Part shown: piece by piece, positions 15,666 through 21,872 of the stretch
Layout of the letters: each line of letters starts with the position of its first letter
Position numbering within the stretch: position 1 is the stretch's first letter
Assembly: GCA_902476265.1 (NCBI GenBank)
Contig: CABSCP010000057.1
Span: 1 to 21,872 of the forward strand
Source: an uncultured Lachnospiraceae bacterium
GTDB taxonomy: Bacteria > Bacillota > Clostridia > Lachnospirales > Lachnospiraceae
Length of the DNA: 21,872 nucleotides
Reading direction: 5' to 3'
Notes under the pieces: generated by a model
Databases searched by the model: none
Seen by the model: the letters and a program-made list of their open reading frames with translations, nothing else
What the model was told of the DNA's origin: nothing
Made by a program: the position numbers and the translations under genes

Positions 15666-15694
15666 ATTCTAACACTCCCTCATCCTTGCCACAA
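15666..15694 (-). promoter_or_regulatory. Promoter of the starch/maltodextrin operon
   Basis: TTGTGG (15689-15694), 17 bases, TAGAAT (15666-15671) on the minus strand. It gives a short leader of about 35 bases to the ATG at 15623. Confidence 0.75.
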
Positions 15695-15703
15695 TCAGTA
15701 TTT

Positions 15704-15717
15704 GCGAAACCGTTTAC
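15704..15717. promoter_or_regulatory. Candidate LacI/CcpA-family operator
   Basis: The plus-strand bases GCGAAACCGTTTAC contain the palindrome AAAC-C-GTTT. They resemble LacI-family and cre-like operators. The site lies 9 bases upstream of the -35 element of the starch operon. It could serve the operon's own LacI regulator or CcpA. Confidence 0.5.
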
Positions 15718-16033
15718 TCTGTTTTTCGTATATTTAGTTTAACTTCCATCTCCTATTTTTGTGATATATTACCAATTATTTCATCTGTTTTATGCCGGAT
15801 TCAAAATTTTTGTTACTATTTAACGAAACTTTTTCCTTTGCAATACCTCTGAAATTTTCTGCAATGCAAAAAACATCTGCCATGCTCCGGCAGATGTTCC
15901 ATATGCACTCAAAGCCTTTTATTCTTTTTCCCCTAAACAGGCAATCTATTTTTATGATTGCAAAATCAAATTAAGAGGCACTCGGTTCAGAGCGGGAGTT
16001 TCTTTGTCTACTGACGGTATTTTTACATCCACA
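15718..16033. other. Gene-free spacer with two hairpins
   Basis: No supported reading frame on either strand. A plus-strand frame of 60 codons at 15792-15974 lacks a ribosome site. Besides the terminator at 15867-15897, an inverted repeat GCAATC/GATTGC lies near 15942-15962. The sequence is AT-rich and promoter-like, but no clear promoter with proper spacing was found. Confidence 0.4.
15867..15897 (-). terminator. Orphan intrinsic terminator hairpin
   Basis: Perfect 9-base arms (15873-15881 and 15889-15897) flank 7 bases. On the minus strand TTTTTTG follows. No gene ends just upstream: the feo operon already has a terminator at 16034-16074. It may end a small untranslated RNA or act as a backup terminator. 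Confidence 0.65.
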
Positions 16034-16074
16034 AAAAGAGGGACAGGCCGCCCACGCTGCACTGTCCCTCTTTT
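16034..16074 (-). terminator. Terminator of the feo operon
   Basis: Perfect 13-base arms (16034-16046 and 16062-16074) containing AGAGGGACAG surround 15 bases. The arm ends form A/T runs on both strands, so it may work in both directions. It starts 10 bases past the stop of the small Cys-rich protein. Confidence 0.88.
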
Positions 16075-16083
16075 CACAAAGCT

Positions 16084-16233
16084 TTATTCTTTATGGCAGA
16101 CTCCGCAGGAACTGCAGTTCCCGCCGCAGGAGCAACCGCTTCTGCCCTGCCTTCTGTTATGGATTCCGCGGCCTACAATGGCTGCAAAACTCCCAAAAAC
16201 CAACAGTGCAATCACAATGGTAGGTAAATTCAT
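16084..16233 (-). CDS. FeoB-associated Cys-rich membrane protein
   Basis: 49-residue protein. One N-terminal helix (MNLPTIVIALLVFGSFAAIV) is followed by a basic stretch and a Cys cluster, CSCGGNCSSCGVC, with five cysteines at 34, 36, 40, 43 and 46. This matches the small FeoB-associated Cys-rich family (PF12669 type), found after feoB in Firmicutes and thought to assist ferrous transport. The Cys cluster probably faces the cytoplasm and may bind iron or be redox-active (inference). The start at 16233 has AGGAGG 7 bases upstream and lies 26 bases after feoB. Confidence 0.9.
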   Translation of the reverse strand: MNLPTIVIALLVFGSFAAIVGRGIHNRRQGRSGCSCGGNCSSCGVCHKE

Positions 16234-16259
16234 ATTCCGTCCTCCTTTCAAATGGGCCT

Positions 16260-18437
16260 TTACCGGACAGCAAAACCGGAGACCGTTACGGCACTCACCG
16301 TGCCCGTGCTGTTTTCATATCTGTTTTTCCGGAAAAGCATGTATAGCAGGAACATCAGGGCAATAACGGCCGCAGCGGTTCCGATCCCCAATCCGGTTTC
16401 GCCGGTGATCAGTCCGCCAAACTGATAGATCATCAGAGAGACCAGATATGCAAAGCCACACATATAGCCGATAGCGCCCAAGGTCCATTTCGTGTTGTTC
16501 ATCTCCCTTCTAATCGCGCCCATGGCTGCAAAACAGGGTGCGCACAGAAGGTTGAAAACCATGAAGCTGTATGCAGAAACAGGGGTATAATGGGTGGCAA
16601 TGGCATTCCACAGGCCGGCATCCGTCTCTGCCACTCCATCGCCAAGACGGAACAGAATTCCAAAGGTGGATACCACATTCTCCTTTGCAATGAGTCCGGT
16701 AAAGGCTGCCACCGTGGACTGCCAGTCACCGAAACCGAGAGGAGCAAAGATCATGCTGACCGCCCCGCCGATCGCTGCCAGCAAAGAAGATTCATTCTCT
16801 TCTACCATGCCAAACGTCCCGTCCGTAAATCCGAACCCCTGGAGGAACCAGAGAATAATGGAAGAAGCCACAATTACCGTACCCGCCCGCTTGATAAACG
16901 ACCAGCCCCGCTCCCAGGAAGCCCTGAGCACGTTATTGACAGCCGGTGTGTGATAGGAAGGCAGTTCCATCACAAAAGGGGCCGGATCCCCCGAAAACCC
17001 TCTGGTCTTTTTCAACATGATGCCGGAAACAACAATGGCTGCAACGCCGATAAAATAGGCGGATACCGCTACCAGGCCGCTTCCGCCGAACAGCGCACCG
17101 GCGAACAGAGCGATAATCGGCATTTTCGCACTACAGGGAATAAAACAGGTGGTCATAATCGTCATGCGGCGGTCTCTCTCGTTTTCAATGGTGCGGGAAG
17201 CCATGACTCCCGGTACACCGCAGCCGGAACCGATCAGCATGGGGATAAAGCTTTTTCCGGAAAGGCCGAATTTGCGGAAAATCCGGTCCATGATAAAAGC
17301 CACGCGGGCCATATATCCCACATCCTCCAACAGCGCCAGCATGAGAAACAGCACCAGCATCTGGGGGACAAAGCCAAGAACCGCGCCCACGCCGGCAACA
17401 ATGCCGTCAGACACTAACCCGGTAAGCCATTCCGCACAGCCCCAGCCCTCCAGTAACGTACGGGAACCGGCCACAAGCCACCCGGCCCCCAGCACATCAT
17501 TGGTCCAATCGGTGAGGAAGGAACCGAAAGGCCCCATGGCAATCCAATATACCAGAAACATCACACCCACAAAAACGGGCAGCGCCAGGATCCGATTGGT
17601 AACCACCCGGTCGATCTGATCGGAAGCGGAAAGACTGTGATTTGCCCGCTGCTTTTTCACGGCTTTGTCGACCACAGCGTTTATGTAAGCATAACGCTGA
17701 TTGGTAATGATGCTTTCGGCATCGTCATCCAGTTCCGTTTCGCAGTCAGTGATATGTTCCTCCAGATGGGTTCTCAGGCTTTCGTCCAGCTTTAATTCTT
17801 CCATGACTTTTTCATCCCGTTCAAAAACCTTTATGGCGTACCACCGGAGGAAACGGTCATCCACTCTGCCCTGAATGGATTCTTCGATATGGGCGAGGGC
17901 GTGTTCCACACTGCCGGTAAAAACATGGGGCAGTTCTCCTGCTTTGTGCTTCTGTGCCAGCGCCATGGCTTTCTCGGCAGCCGCCATGCCCCCTTCGCCT
18001 TTTAGCGCAGACATTTCCACAACCTGACAGCCAAGCTCTGCGGCAAGTCTGGAAAGATCAATTTTGTCTCCGTTTTTGCGCACCAAATCAATCATGTTCA
18101 CCGCAACCACCACAGGCAGCCCCAGTTCAATGAGCTGGGTGGTCAAATAAAGATTGCGCTCAATATTCGTGCCGTCCACGATATTCAGGATGGCGTCAGG
18201 TTTTTCTCCTGCCAGATAACTGCGGGCCACCACTTCTTCCAGCGTGTAGGGGGACAGGGAATAGATTCCCGGCAGATCCTGTATGACCACATCCTTATGG
18301 CCTTTCAGCCGTCCTTCTTTTTTTTCCACCGTAACTCCCGGCCAGTTGCCAACATACTGATTGGAACCGGTCAGATCGTTGAATAATGTTGTTTTGCCGC
18401 AGTTGGGATTGCCGGCCAGCGCAATTTTAATCTCCAT
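16260..18437 (-). CDS. feoB: Ferrous iron transporter FeoB
   Basis: GTP-dependent ferrous iron transporter in the cytoplasmic membrane, 725 residues. The N-terminal G domain has G1 GNPNCGKTT, G3 DLPG and G4 NMID. A helical GDI-type domain (about 165-270) follows, then a long membrane region from about 285. Two Gate-like halves are seen, with the conserved SGCGVPGVMASRTI and IPCSAKMPI segments. The C-terminal helix ends in a basic tail. The start at ATG 18437 puts AGGAG at 7 bases; ATG 18440 is also possible. It follows two feoA genes after an 83-base spacer with a weak hairpin and a second copy of the iron-operator-like palindrome. It precedes the small Cys-rich partner. Confidence 0.97.
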   Translation of the reverse strand: MEIKIALAGNPNCGKTTLFNDLTGSNQYVGNWPGVTVEKKEGRLKGHKDVVIQDLPGIYSLSPYTLEEVVARSYLAGEKPDAILNIVDGTNIERNLYLTTQLIELGLPVVVAVNMIDLVRKNGDKIDLSRLAAELGCQVVEMSALKGEGGMAAAEKAMALAQKHKAGELPHVFTGSVEHALAHIEESIQGRVDDRFLRWYAIKVFERDEKVMEELKLDESLRTHLEEHITDCETELDDDAESIITNQRYAYINAVVDKAVKKQRANHSLSASDQIDRVVTNRILALPVFVGVMFLVYWIAMGPFGSFLTDWTNDVLGAGWLVAGSRTLLEGWGCAEWLTGLVSDGIVAGVGAVLGFVPQMLVLFLMLALLEDVGYMARVAFIMDRIFRKFGLSGKSFIPMLIGSGCGVPGVMASRTIENERDRRMTIMTTCFIPCSAKMPIIALFAGALFGGSGLVAVSAYFIGVAAIVVSGIMLKKTRGFSGDPAPFVMELPSYHTPAVNNVLRASWERGWSFIKRAGTVIVASSIILWFLQGFGFTDGTFGMVEENESSLLAAIGGAVSMIFAPLGFGDWQSTVAAFTGLIAKENVVSTFGILFRLGDGVAETDAGLWNAIATHYTPVSAYSFMVFNLLCAPCFAAMGAIRREMNNTKWTLGAIGYMCGFAYLVSLMIYQFGGLITGETGLGIGTAAAVIALMFLLYMLFRKNRYENSTGTVSAVTVSGFAVR

Positions 18438-18457
18438 CATTTCTCTCCTTTTTAGCA

Positions 18458-18473
18458 GTTAGTTCTGACTAAC
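18458..18473. promoter_or_regulatory. Second GTTAGT-N4-ACTAAC operator, before feoB
   Basis: Perfect inverted 6-base arms GTTAGT/ACTAAC around TCTG, lying 20 bases upstream of the feoB start. It is identical in plan to the site at 19019-19034. DtxR-type iron or manganese repressors use palindromes with TTAG/CTAA arms, so regulation by such a protein is likely. Confidence 0.65.
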
Positions 18474-18486
18474 CTATGTTCTGAAT

Positions 18487-18504
18487 AAAAGCGGCATCCG
18501 CCGC
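18487..18504 (-). terminator. Weak internal terminator/attenuator between feoA and feoB
   Basis: GCGGC/GCCGC arms (18491-18504) with a 4-base loop, followed on the minus strand by TTTTATT. The stem is short. It could lower feoB transcript levels or act as an mRNA processing or stabilising hairpin. Confidence 0.4.
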
Positions 18505-18520
18505 ATTGTTGAAACAGCTA

Positions 18521-18742
18521 TCACTGAACTTCGATCATCCGGGCATCGGCTTTGCGCACACTCAGTTCATAGCCGCGCACGTTCAGTTCCATCGGATCGC
18601 CGAGAGGCGCCACTTTCCGCACATGAACTTCCACGCCTTTTGTAATTCCCATATCCATAATGCGCCGTTTGACGGCGCCCTCGCCATGGAGCTTCACCAC
18701 TGTGGCATTCTCGCCAACCTTGACATCTTTTAACGTTTTCAA
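18521..18742 (-). CDS. feoA: FeoA-domain protein (second copy)
   Basis: 73-residue SH3-like cytoplasmic protein that acts with FeoB. The FeoA hallmark is seen in VKRRIMDMGITKGVEVHVRKVAPLGDPMELNVRGYELSVRK: the small basic helix, the MGI turn, and the PLGDPxE-x-RGY strand typical of canonical FeoA. It has a strong GGAGGAG-like site upstream and starts 11 bases after the first feoA. This is the more canonical of the two copies. Confidence 0.93.
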   Translation of the reverse strand: MKTLKDVKVGENATVVKLHGEGAVKRRIMDMGITKGVEVHVRKVAPLGDPMELNVRGYELSVRKADARMIEVQ

Positions 18743-18753
18743 TCTCTCTCCTC

Positions 18754-18966
18754 CTAAATCATAATGCGGTTCGCCATCGTCTTGTCCAGGGCAATCCGGC
18801 TGTCCTTCACCTGCAGAATCAGATTTCCGGCAAGCTCACTGACTACTGTCACGGTGCTGTCCACGACAAATCCTAATTCCGCCAGATGCTGGCGCACTTC
18901 ATCTTTACCGGAAATTTTCCGGATAGTTACGGTTTCCCCTGTTTTTGCCATTGTTAACGGCATCAT
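18754..18966 (-). CDS. FeoA-domain protein (first copy)
   Basis: 70 residues from ATG 18966, with GGAGG 6 bases upstream; the longer open frame to 19017 runs through the leader and operator. The FeoA-like fold shows in MAKTGETVTIRKISGKDEVRQHLAELGFVVDSTVTVVSELAGNLILQVKDSRIALDKTMANRIMI-type order: helix, LGF turn, then the G-N-L-I-L-V strand in place of the PLGDP segment. This divergent form is common as the first of two FeoA genes in clostridial feo operons. Its role is probably in complex with FeoB or the other FeoA. Confidence 0.88.
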   Translation of the reverse strand: MMPLTMAKTGETVTIRKISGKDEVRQHLAELGFVVDSTVTVVSELAGNLILQVKDSRIALDKTMANRIMI

Positions 18967-19009
18967 AGAAGTCCTCCTCTCAAATTGGGACGTCATCGTA
19001 TTTGCCTTT

Positions 19010-19034
19010 CTAACCATCGTTAGTATTGACTAAC
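19010..19034. promoter_or_regulatory. Iron-operator-like palindrome at the feo promoter
   Basis: GTTAGT-ATTG-ACTAAC at 19019-19034 is a perfect inverted repeat. A third half-site, CTAAC at 19010-19014, pairs with the GTTAG at 19019. It begins 14 bases downstream of the -10 element, so a bound repressor would block early transcription. The DtxR-family assignment is inference from the TTAG/CTAA arms and the target genes. Confidence 0.7.
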
Positions 19035-19048
19035 TTCTTTTCGTTTTG

Positions 19049-19077
19049 AGTCTACACTGACTGACTGCATTTGTCAA
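19049..19077 (-). promoter_or_regulatory. Promoter of the feo operon
   Basis: A perfect TTGACA (19072-19077), 17 bases, TAGACT (19049-19054) on the minus strand. It directly precedes the operator and lies 83 bases upstream of the first feoA. This is the strongest promoter match in the window. Confidence 0.85.
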
Positions 19078-19080
19078 GTT

Positions 19081-19137
19081 ATTTTTGAAAAGATTTCCAA
19101 CAGATTTTCTGTCATTACAGTCAATCTATCGGAAATC
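19081..19137 (-). terminator. Terminator after the ABC-F gene
   Basis: Arms of 15 bases (GATTTCC...AGATT) at 19092-19106 and 19123-19137 pair with two wobbles. On the minus strand TTTTCAAAAAT follows. It is 7 bases past the ABC-F stop and separates that gene from the feo promoter. Confidence 0.85.
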
Positions 19138-19143
19138 TTCCCC

Positions 19144-21153
19144 TTACGGTTGTTCCGTCAGTTCCAGCCATTCTTCTAATTTTTTATCAATGAGCGCTTC
19201 CAGCCTCTCCCTTTCCTGTTCCAGTTCCATCAACGTTTCAAAATCTGTTCCGGCGTCCGGTACGGCAGCTTCACAGATGCGCTTTTGTTCTTCTAACTTC
19301 CTGATCGCCTGTTCCAGTTGCTTTTGTCGGTATGGATTTCTTCCGTTTTCCTTTTTAGCGGGCTTTTCAGCCGGCAGATTGAGAATCTCAGCTGTGTCTT
19401 TTTGGAGTCGCTCTTTTGCTCCCTGCCCTTTCACAGGTTCTCCTTTCCGCCTGGCCGATTTTTCTTTGACGGATTCCGGCCGCCGGGCCGCCCTTTTTTC
19501 CTTTTCCTGTCTGTAATCTTCATAATTTCCGGCATAGTTGTCCGCGCCCTCCTGTGTGATTTCCACGATCCGATCCGCCATTTTATTCAAAAAATACCGG
19601 TCATGGGATACCATGAGAATGGTTCCTCCAAACTGCTGCAGCGCGGTCTCCAGATTTTCTCTGGAAACAATGTCCAGGTGGTTTGTAGGCTCGTCCAGAA
19701 TCAGAAAATTCAGCCCCTGAGTGTTAGTCTCCGGCGTGTATACGCCTTCCTGCATGAGTTTTGCCAGATATAATCTGCTCTTTTCTCCGCCGGACAGGTT
19801 TTTCACCTTTTTAAACACGCTTTCCTTCGTGAACAAGTATTTGGAGAGTTCTTCCCTTGCCTTCCCCTCTTCGATCACAAGCCCTTCCCGGAAAGCTTCC
19901 AGCACGGTCACGTCTTCCGTTTTAAAAGAGATCTGCTGCGGCAGATAGCCGATTCTGACGTTTGCGCCCAGCCGGATGGTTCCTGTGTCTGCCGGGATTT
20001 CTTCCAGAATCATGCGAAGCAGCGTCGTTTTCCCACAGCCGTTTTTGCCCAGCAGCGCCACATGTTCCCGGAATTTCACATCCAGATCGAGTCCTGAAAA
20101 GAGGGTTTTTTCCCCGAACCTTTTGGATACGTTTTCCAGATACAGCACATCCTTTCCGGAGCGTTCCCCCTCTTCAAAGGCGGTGCGCATCCCCGGGGAG
20201 TCTTTTTTCGGGCGATCCACTTTTTCCATCCGGTCAATCCTTTTCTGCATGGAAGCCGCCCGTTTATACATACTTTCATTGTCCGCCTGGGCGGCCCAGG
20301 AACGCATGTCCTTAATCGCTTTTTCCATGGCGCGCACCTTTTTCTGCTGTTCCTTATAGGCCTCCGCCTGTAACTGCCTGCGCCGTTTTCGCTCTTCCTG
20401 ATAAAAAGAATAGTTTCCCTGGTATTCCTGTATAACGCCGTCCTCCACCTCCAAAATCCTGTTTGCGGCCGCATCCAGGAAATATCGGTCATGGGATACC
20501 ATGAGCACGGTTCCTTTATAATTTTCCAAATATTCTTCCAGCCATTGCAGCATGGACATATCCAAATGGTTTGTGGGTTCATCCAGAACCAGGATATCGG
20601 GATTTTTCAGGAGTACTTTTGCCAGACAGGCCACTGTCTTTTCCCCGCCGCTCAGGGTTTGAAACTCCGATTCCAGAAAAGTTTCCGACAGCCTTAACCC
20701 CGTACAGATGCGTGCAAAGCGCTCCTCCATTTCGTATCCGCCGGCGGCTTCATATTTTTCCTGTACCAGGGTATATCTTTTCAGAAGTGCGTTTAAAGCC
20801 TCTTCGCTTTTGCTCCCGCTCTCAGCCTCCATTTCCTTTTCCATGCTCCGCATCTCTTCCTGCAGTTTGAGAATCCCGGAAAAAGCCCGGGCGCACACCT
20901 GGCGGACCGTCATGCTTTCTTCATATTGGGGCATCTGTTCCAGATAGCCCACCACCGCATTTTTCCGGATGGACACGCTGCCTTCATCGGGCTTTTCCTC
21001 CCCTGTCACCAGCTTCAGGAGAGTGGATTTCCCGCAGCCGTTTTTCCCGATGACGGCGGCCCGTTCCCCTTCCTGTACCTCAAAAGTGATATTTTCAAGC
21101 ACCAGCTGTGCCCCATAATATTTTTTTAATTGTTTGCATGATAATTGTATCAT
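19144..21153 (-). CDS. ABC-F family ATPase (ribosome-associated; possible antibiotic resistance)
   Basis: Soluble protein with two ABC domains and no membrane part, 669 residues. Walker A motifs are GKNGCGKST (36-44) and GKNGCGKTT (369-377). Signatures LSGGEK lie at 167 and 453. Walker B segments ILVLDEPTNHLD and FLILDEPTNHLD carry the ABC-F DEPTNHLD form. A charged helical linker (about 250-325) joins them, matching the interdomain P-site tip. A helical insert in the first domain (about 98-140) matches the arm. A C-terminal extension (about 545-669) is Lys/Glu-rich with a coiled coil. Such proteins bind the ribosomal E site; some protect against ribosome-targeting antibiotics, others (YdiF/YfmM type) act in translation. 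Sequence alone does not choose. The start at 21153 has GGGAGG 7 bases upstream, behind a leader with two terminators. Confidence 0.92.
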   Translation of the reverse strand: MIQLSCKQLKKYYGAQLVLENITFEVQEGERAAVIGKNGCGKSTLLKLVTGEEKPDEGSVSIRKNAVVGYLEQMPQYEESMTVRQVCARAFSGILKLQEEMRSMEKEMEAESGSKSEEALNALLKRYTLVQEKYEAAGGYEMEERFARICTGLRLSETFLESEFQTLSGGEKTVACLAKVLLKNPDILVLDEPTNHLDMSMLQWLEEYLENYKGTVLMVSHDRYFLDAAANRILEVEDGVIQEYQGNYSFYQEERKRRRQLQAEAYKEQQKKVRAMEKAIKDMRSWAAQADNESMYKRAASMQKRIDRMEKVDRPKKDSPGMRTAFEEGERSGKDVLYLENVSKRFGEKTLFSGLDLDVKFREHVALLGKNGCGKTTLLRMILEEIPADTGTIRLGANVRIGYLPQQISFKTEDVTVLEAFREGLVIEEGKAREELSKYLFTKESVFKKVKNLSGGEKSRLYLAKLMQEGVYTPETNTQGLNFLILDEPTNHLDIVSRENLETALQQFGGTILMVSHDRYFLNKMADRIVEITQEGADNYAGNYEDYRQEKEKRAARRPESVKEKSARRKGEPVKGQGAKERLQKDTAEILNLPAEKPAKKENGRNPYRQKQLEQAIRKLEEQKRICEAAVPDAGTDFETLMELEQERERLEALIDKKLEEWLELTEQP

Positions 21154-21207
21154 TTTCTTTCCTCCCGTTACTGTCGCCGCCTATTTCTAAAGGCAACCTG
21201 TTTTATT

Positions 21208-21262
21208 CTAAAAAAAGCTCTGATAAGCCGCATTTTACCGCGGCTTCCAGGGCCTTTTTTGT
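21208..21262 (-). terminator. Putative attenuator hairpin before the ABC-F gene
   Basis: The core stem AAGCCGC/GCGGCTT (21225-21231 and 21240-21246) extends outward into AGGCCCTGG paired with the ATCAGAGCTT side. This gives about 15 or more pairs with one bulge and one mismatch. On the minus strand a T7 run follows (21210-21216). It ends about 55 bases before the ABC-F start, so it would cut off transcripts before that gene. Confidence 0.7.
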
Positions 21263-21282
21263 AATAACATAAAAATTTGCAT
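21235..21282 (-). CDS. Possible 15-residue leader peptide
   Basis: ATG at 21282 opens a frame reading MQIFMLLQKRPWKPR and stopping at 21235. Its last eight codons lie on the 5' arm of the attenuator hairpin, so a ribosome stalled there could block terminator formation. There is no good ribosome site: the upstream bases belong to the preceding terminator and its T-run. It is reported for its position only. Confidence 0.25.
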   Translation of the reverse strand: MQIFMLLQKRPWKPR

Positions 21283-21316
21283 AAAAAAAGACCCGGAAAG
21301 CAATGCCCTCCGGATC
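21283..21316 (-). terminator. First terminator in the ABC-F leader
   Basis: Arms 21290-21297 and 21309-21316 (GATCCGGA with TCCGGGTC, one wobble) are followed on the minus strand by seven T (21283-21289). It lies about 85 bases past the stop of the 52-codon ORF and upstream of the second hairpin. Confidence 0.8.
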
Positions 21317-21400
21317 CTGTCATTTTTATCATTTTCATGATGGCTGTGTCACTTTCCTCTCCGCCTCCATGAGAAAATGCGGCTGTGGAAAGCAGGGATT

Positions 21401-21559
21401 TCAGCCTATGCCAAATGGCCGTAGTTCTTGCTTTGCTCTCTTCCTGCTATTCAATTTTGGGCAGACTCCACCTGTGACTTTCGAAAATACATACGTAATT
21501 CCGAACACGGACATCGGCAATCTGTCTAAAATTGTATGACCAGGAACAAAACCGACCAT
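21401..21559 (-). CDS. Small ORF of 52 residues in the ABC-F leader
   Basis: ATG 21559 is preceded by AAAGGGG at good spacing and lies about 45 bases from a strong promoter. The product begins MVGFVPGHTILDRLPMSVFG and ends in a basic tail (NSRKRAKQELRPFGIG). I recognise no family. There is a weak hydrophobic stretch but no clear membrane helix or signal. As the first frame of the leader transcript, followed by two terminators and the ABC-F gene, it could be a regulatory upstream ORF or a small independent protein. A longer in-frame start at 21670 lies upstream of the promoter and is unlikely. Confidence 0.5.
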   Translation of the reverse strand: MVGFVPGHTILDRLPMSVFGITYVFSKVTGGVCPKLNSRKRAKQELRPFGIG

Positions 21560-21582
21560 CTTTTCCCCTTTCTCTTTCAATA

Positions 21583-21872
21583 TCAGCATTTGAAAAACTT
21601 TTCTTTTTTCATAATAGCATGTGCAAAGCCAAAAGGCAAGCTTTCCGTTTGAATATTCCTCCACAAGCACGCTTTTTTCCCTCTTTCGCCAGGATGTTCT
21701 CCTCCTTCAATAAAACACAGTATCTTCTCATAGTTTTTTGGCGCTTTCACCGAAAAGGGGGAATTAGTACACTCCATCTTCTTCCGGGTCCAAAGATTAT
21801 AGCCAGTTCCAAGAGAATGGGCCAGCGGATACAGCGCTGTATACCACTGGTTTAAGTTTTCTCCGGTTTCTC
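21583..21872 (-). CDS. 3' end of an unidentified open frame (partial at edge)
   Basis: A minus-strand frame is open from the window edge to a TGA at 21583. The first part (ETGENLNQWYTALYPLAHSL, then GTGYNLWTRKK) has protein-like composition. The end (FAHAIMKKEKFFKC) is less convincing and overlaps the promoter at 21611-21639. I do not recognise it. It may be a real C-terminus or a chance frame. Confidence 0.25.
   Translation of the reverse strand, partial: ETGENLNQWYTALYPLAHSLGTGYNLWTRKKMECTNSPFSVKAPKNYEKILCFIEGGEHPGERGKKACLWRNIQTESLPFGFAHAIMKKEKFFKC
21611..21639 (-). promoter_or_regulatory. Promoter of the ABC-F leader transcript
   Basis: TTGCCT (21634-21639), 17 bases, TATTAT (21611-21616) on the minus strand. 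It is the only good sigma-A match I found upstream of the ABC-F gene, about 450 bases from its start. It implies a long regulated leader. Confidence 0.75.

Noticed and set aside
15792..15974. A 60-codon plus-strand frame between feo and starch operons
   Set aside because: No ribosome site or promoter, and it overlaps a minus-strand terminator hairpin.
16590..17417. A plus-strand frame opposite feoB
   Set aside because: Antisense shadow of a highly conserved gene; no ribosome site.
21323..21872. A complete gene upstream of the ABC-F leader on the plus strand
   Set aside because: Plus-strand frames here lack start signals and overlap a strong minus-strand promoter.

Overview
The window reads as a chromosomal segment of an anaerobic Firmicute, most likely a gut clostridium of the Lachnospiraceae type. 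This is inferred from the style of the gene set: a clostridial ars operon, a double-FeoA/FeoB iron operon with a small Cys-rich partner, a Gram-positive maltodextrin/starch locus without its own ATPase, a Bce-like ABC/two-component cassette and an ABC-F protein. Strong AGGAGG-type ribosome sites and sigma-A-like promoters fit this. Every gene I can support lies on the minus strand, so the window is transcribed from high to low coordinates.

From right to left along transcription: (1) 21872-21154 holds the unidentified tail of an open frame at the edge, a good promoter, a 52-codon small ORF and two successive intrinsic-terminator hairpins, followed by an ABC-F ATPase (21153-19144) that ends in its own terminator. 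This looks like a transcription-attenuation leader. (2) 19077-16034 is the ferrous iron uptake operon feoA-feoA-feoB plus a 49-residue FeoB-associated Cys-rich membrane protein. The palindrome GTTAGT-N4-ACTAAC occurs twice, downstream of the operon promoter and again just before feoB. (3) 16033-15720 has no gene but contains two hairpins. (4) 15717-8523 is a starch/maltodextrin operon: a surface protein with three tandem starch-binding (CBM26-like) modules and no enzyme, a solute-binding lipoprotein, two MalF/MalG permeases, an intracellular GH13 amylase/neopullulanase-like enzyme and a LacI regulator. It has one promoter with an adjacent palindromic operator candidate and a terminator after lacI. 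The model is: bind starch at the surface, import maltodextrins, cleave them in the cytoplasm, and control all of this with the last gene. (5) 8492-6922 is a single-gene unit for a membrane protein with a Ser/Gly-rich head, REPPPP-type repeats and a TPM-like domain.

(6) 6776-1991 is a visibly more AT-rich block, probably acquired: response regulator, histidine kinase, terminator, ABC ATPase and FtsX/BceB-like permease. The response regulator has an in-frame TAA between its receiver and DNA-binding domains. (7) 1740-29 is an eroding arsenic operon: the last ~30 codons of an ArsR-like regulator, an ArsP-type permease with an out-of-frame internal deletion, then an intact thioredoxin-like protein and an intact arsenate reductase, with a terminator. 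The AT-rich block sits directly upstream of the broken arsR, suggesting that insertion or rearrangement removed the arsR front and the operon promoter.

No tRNA, rRNA, CRISPR array or recognisable transposase or integrase was seen. Family assignments rest on reading motifs, not on database searches.
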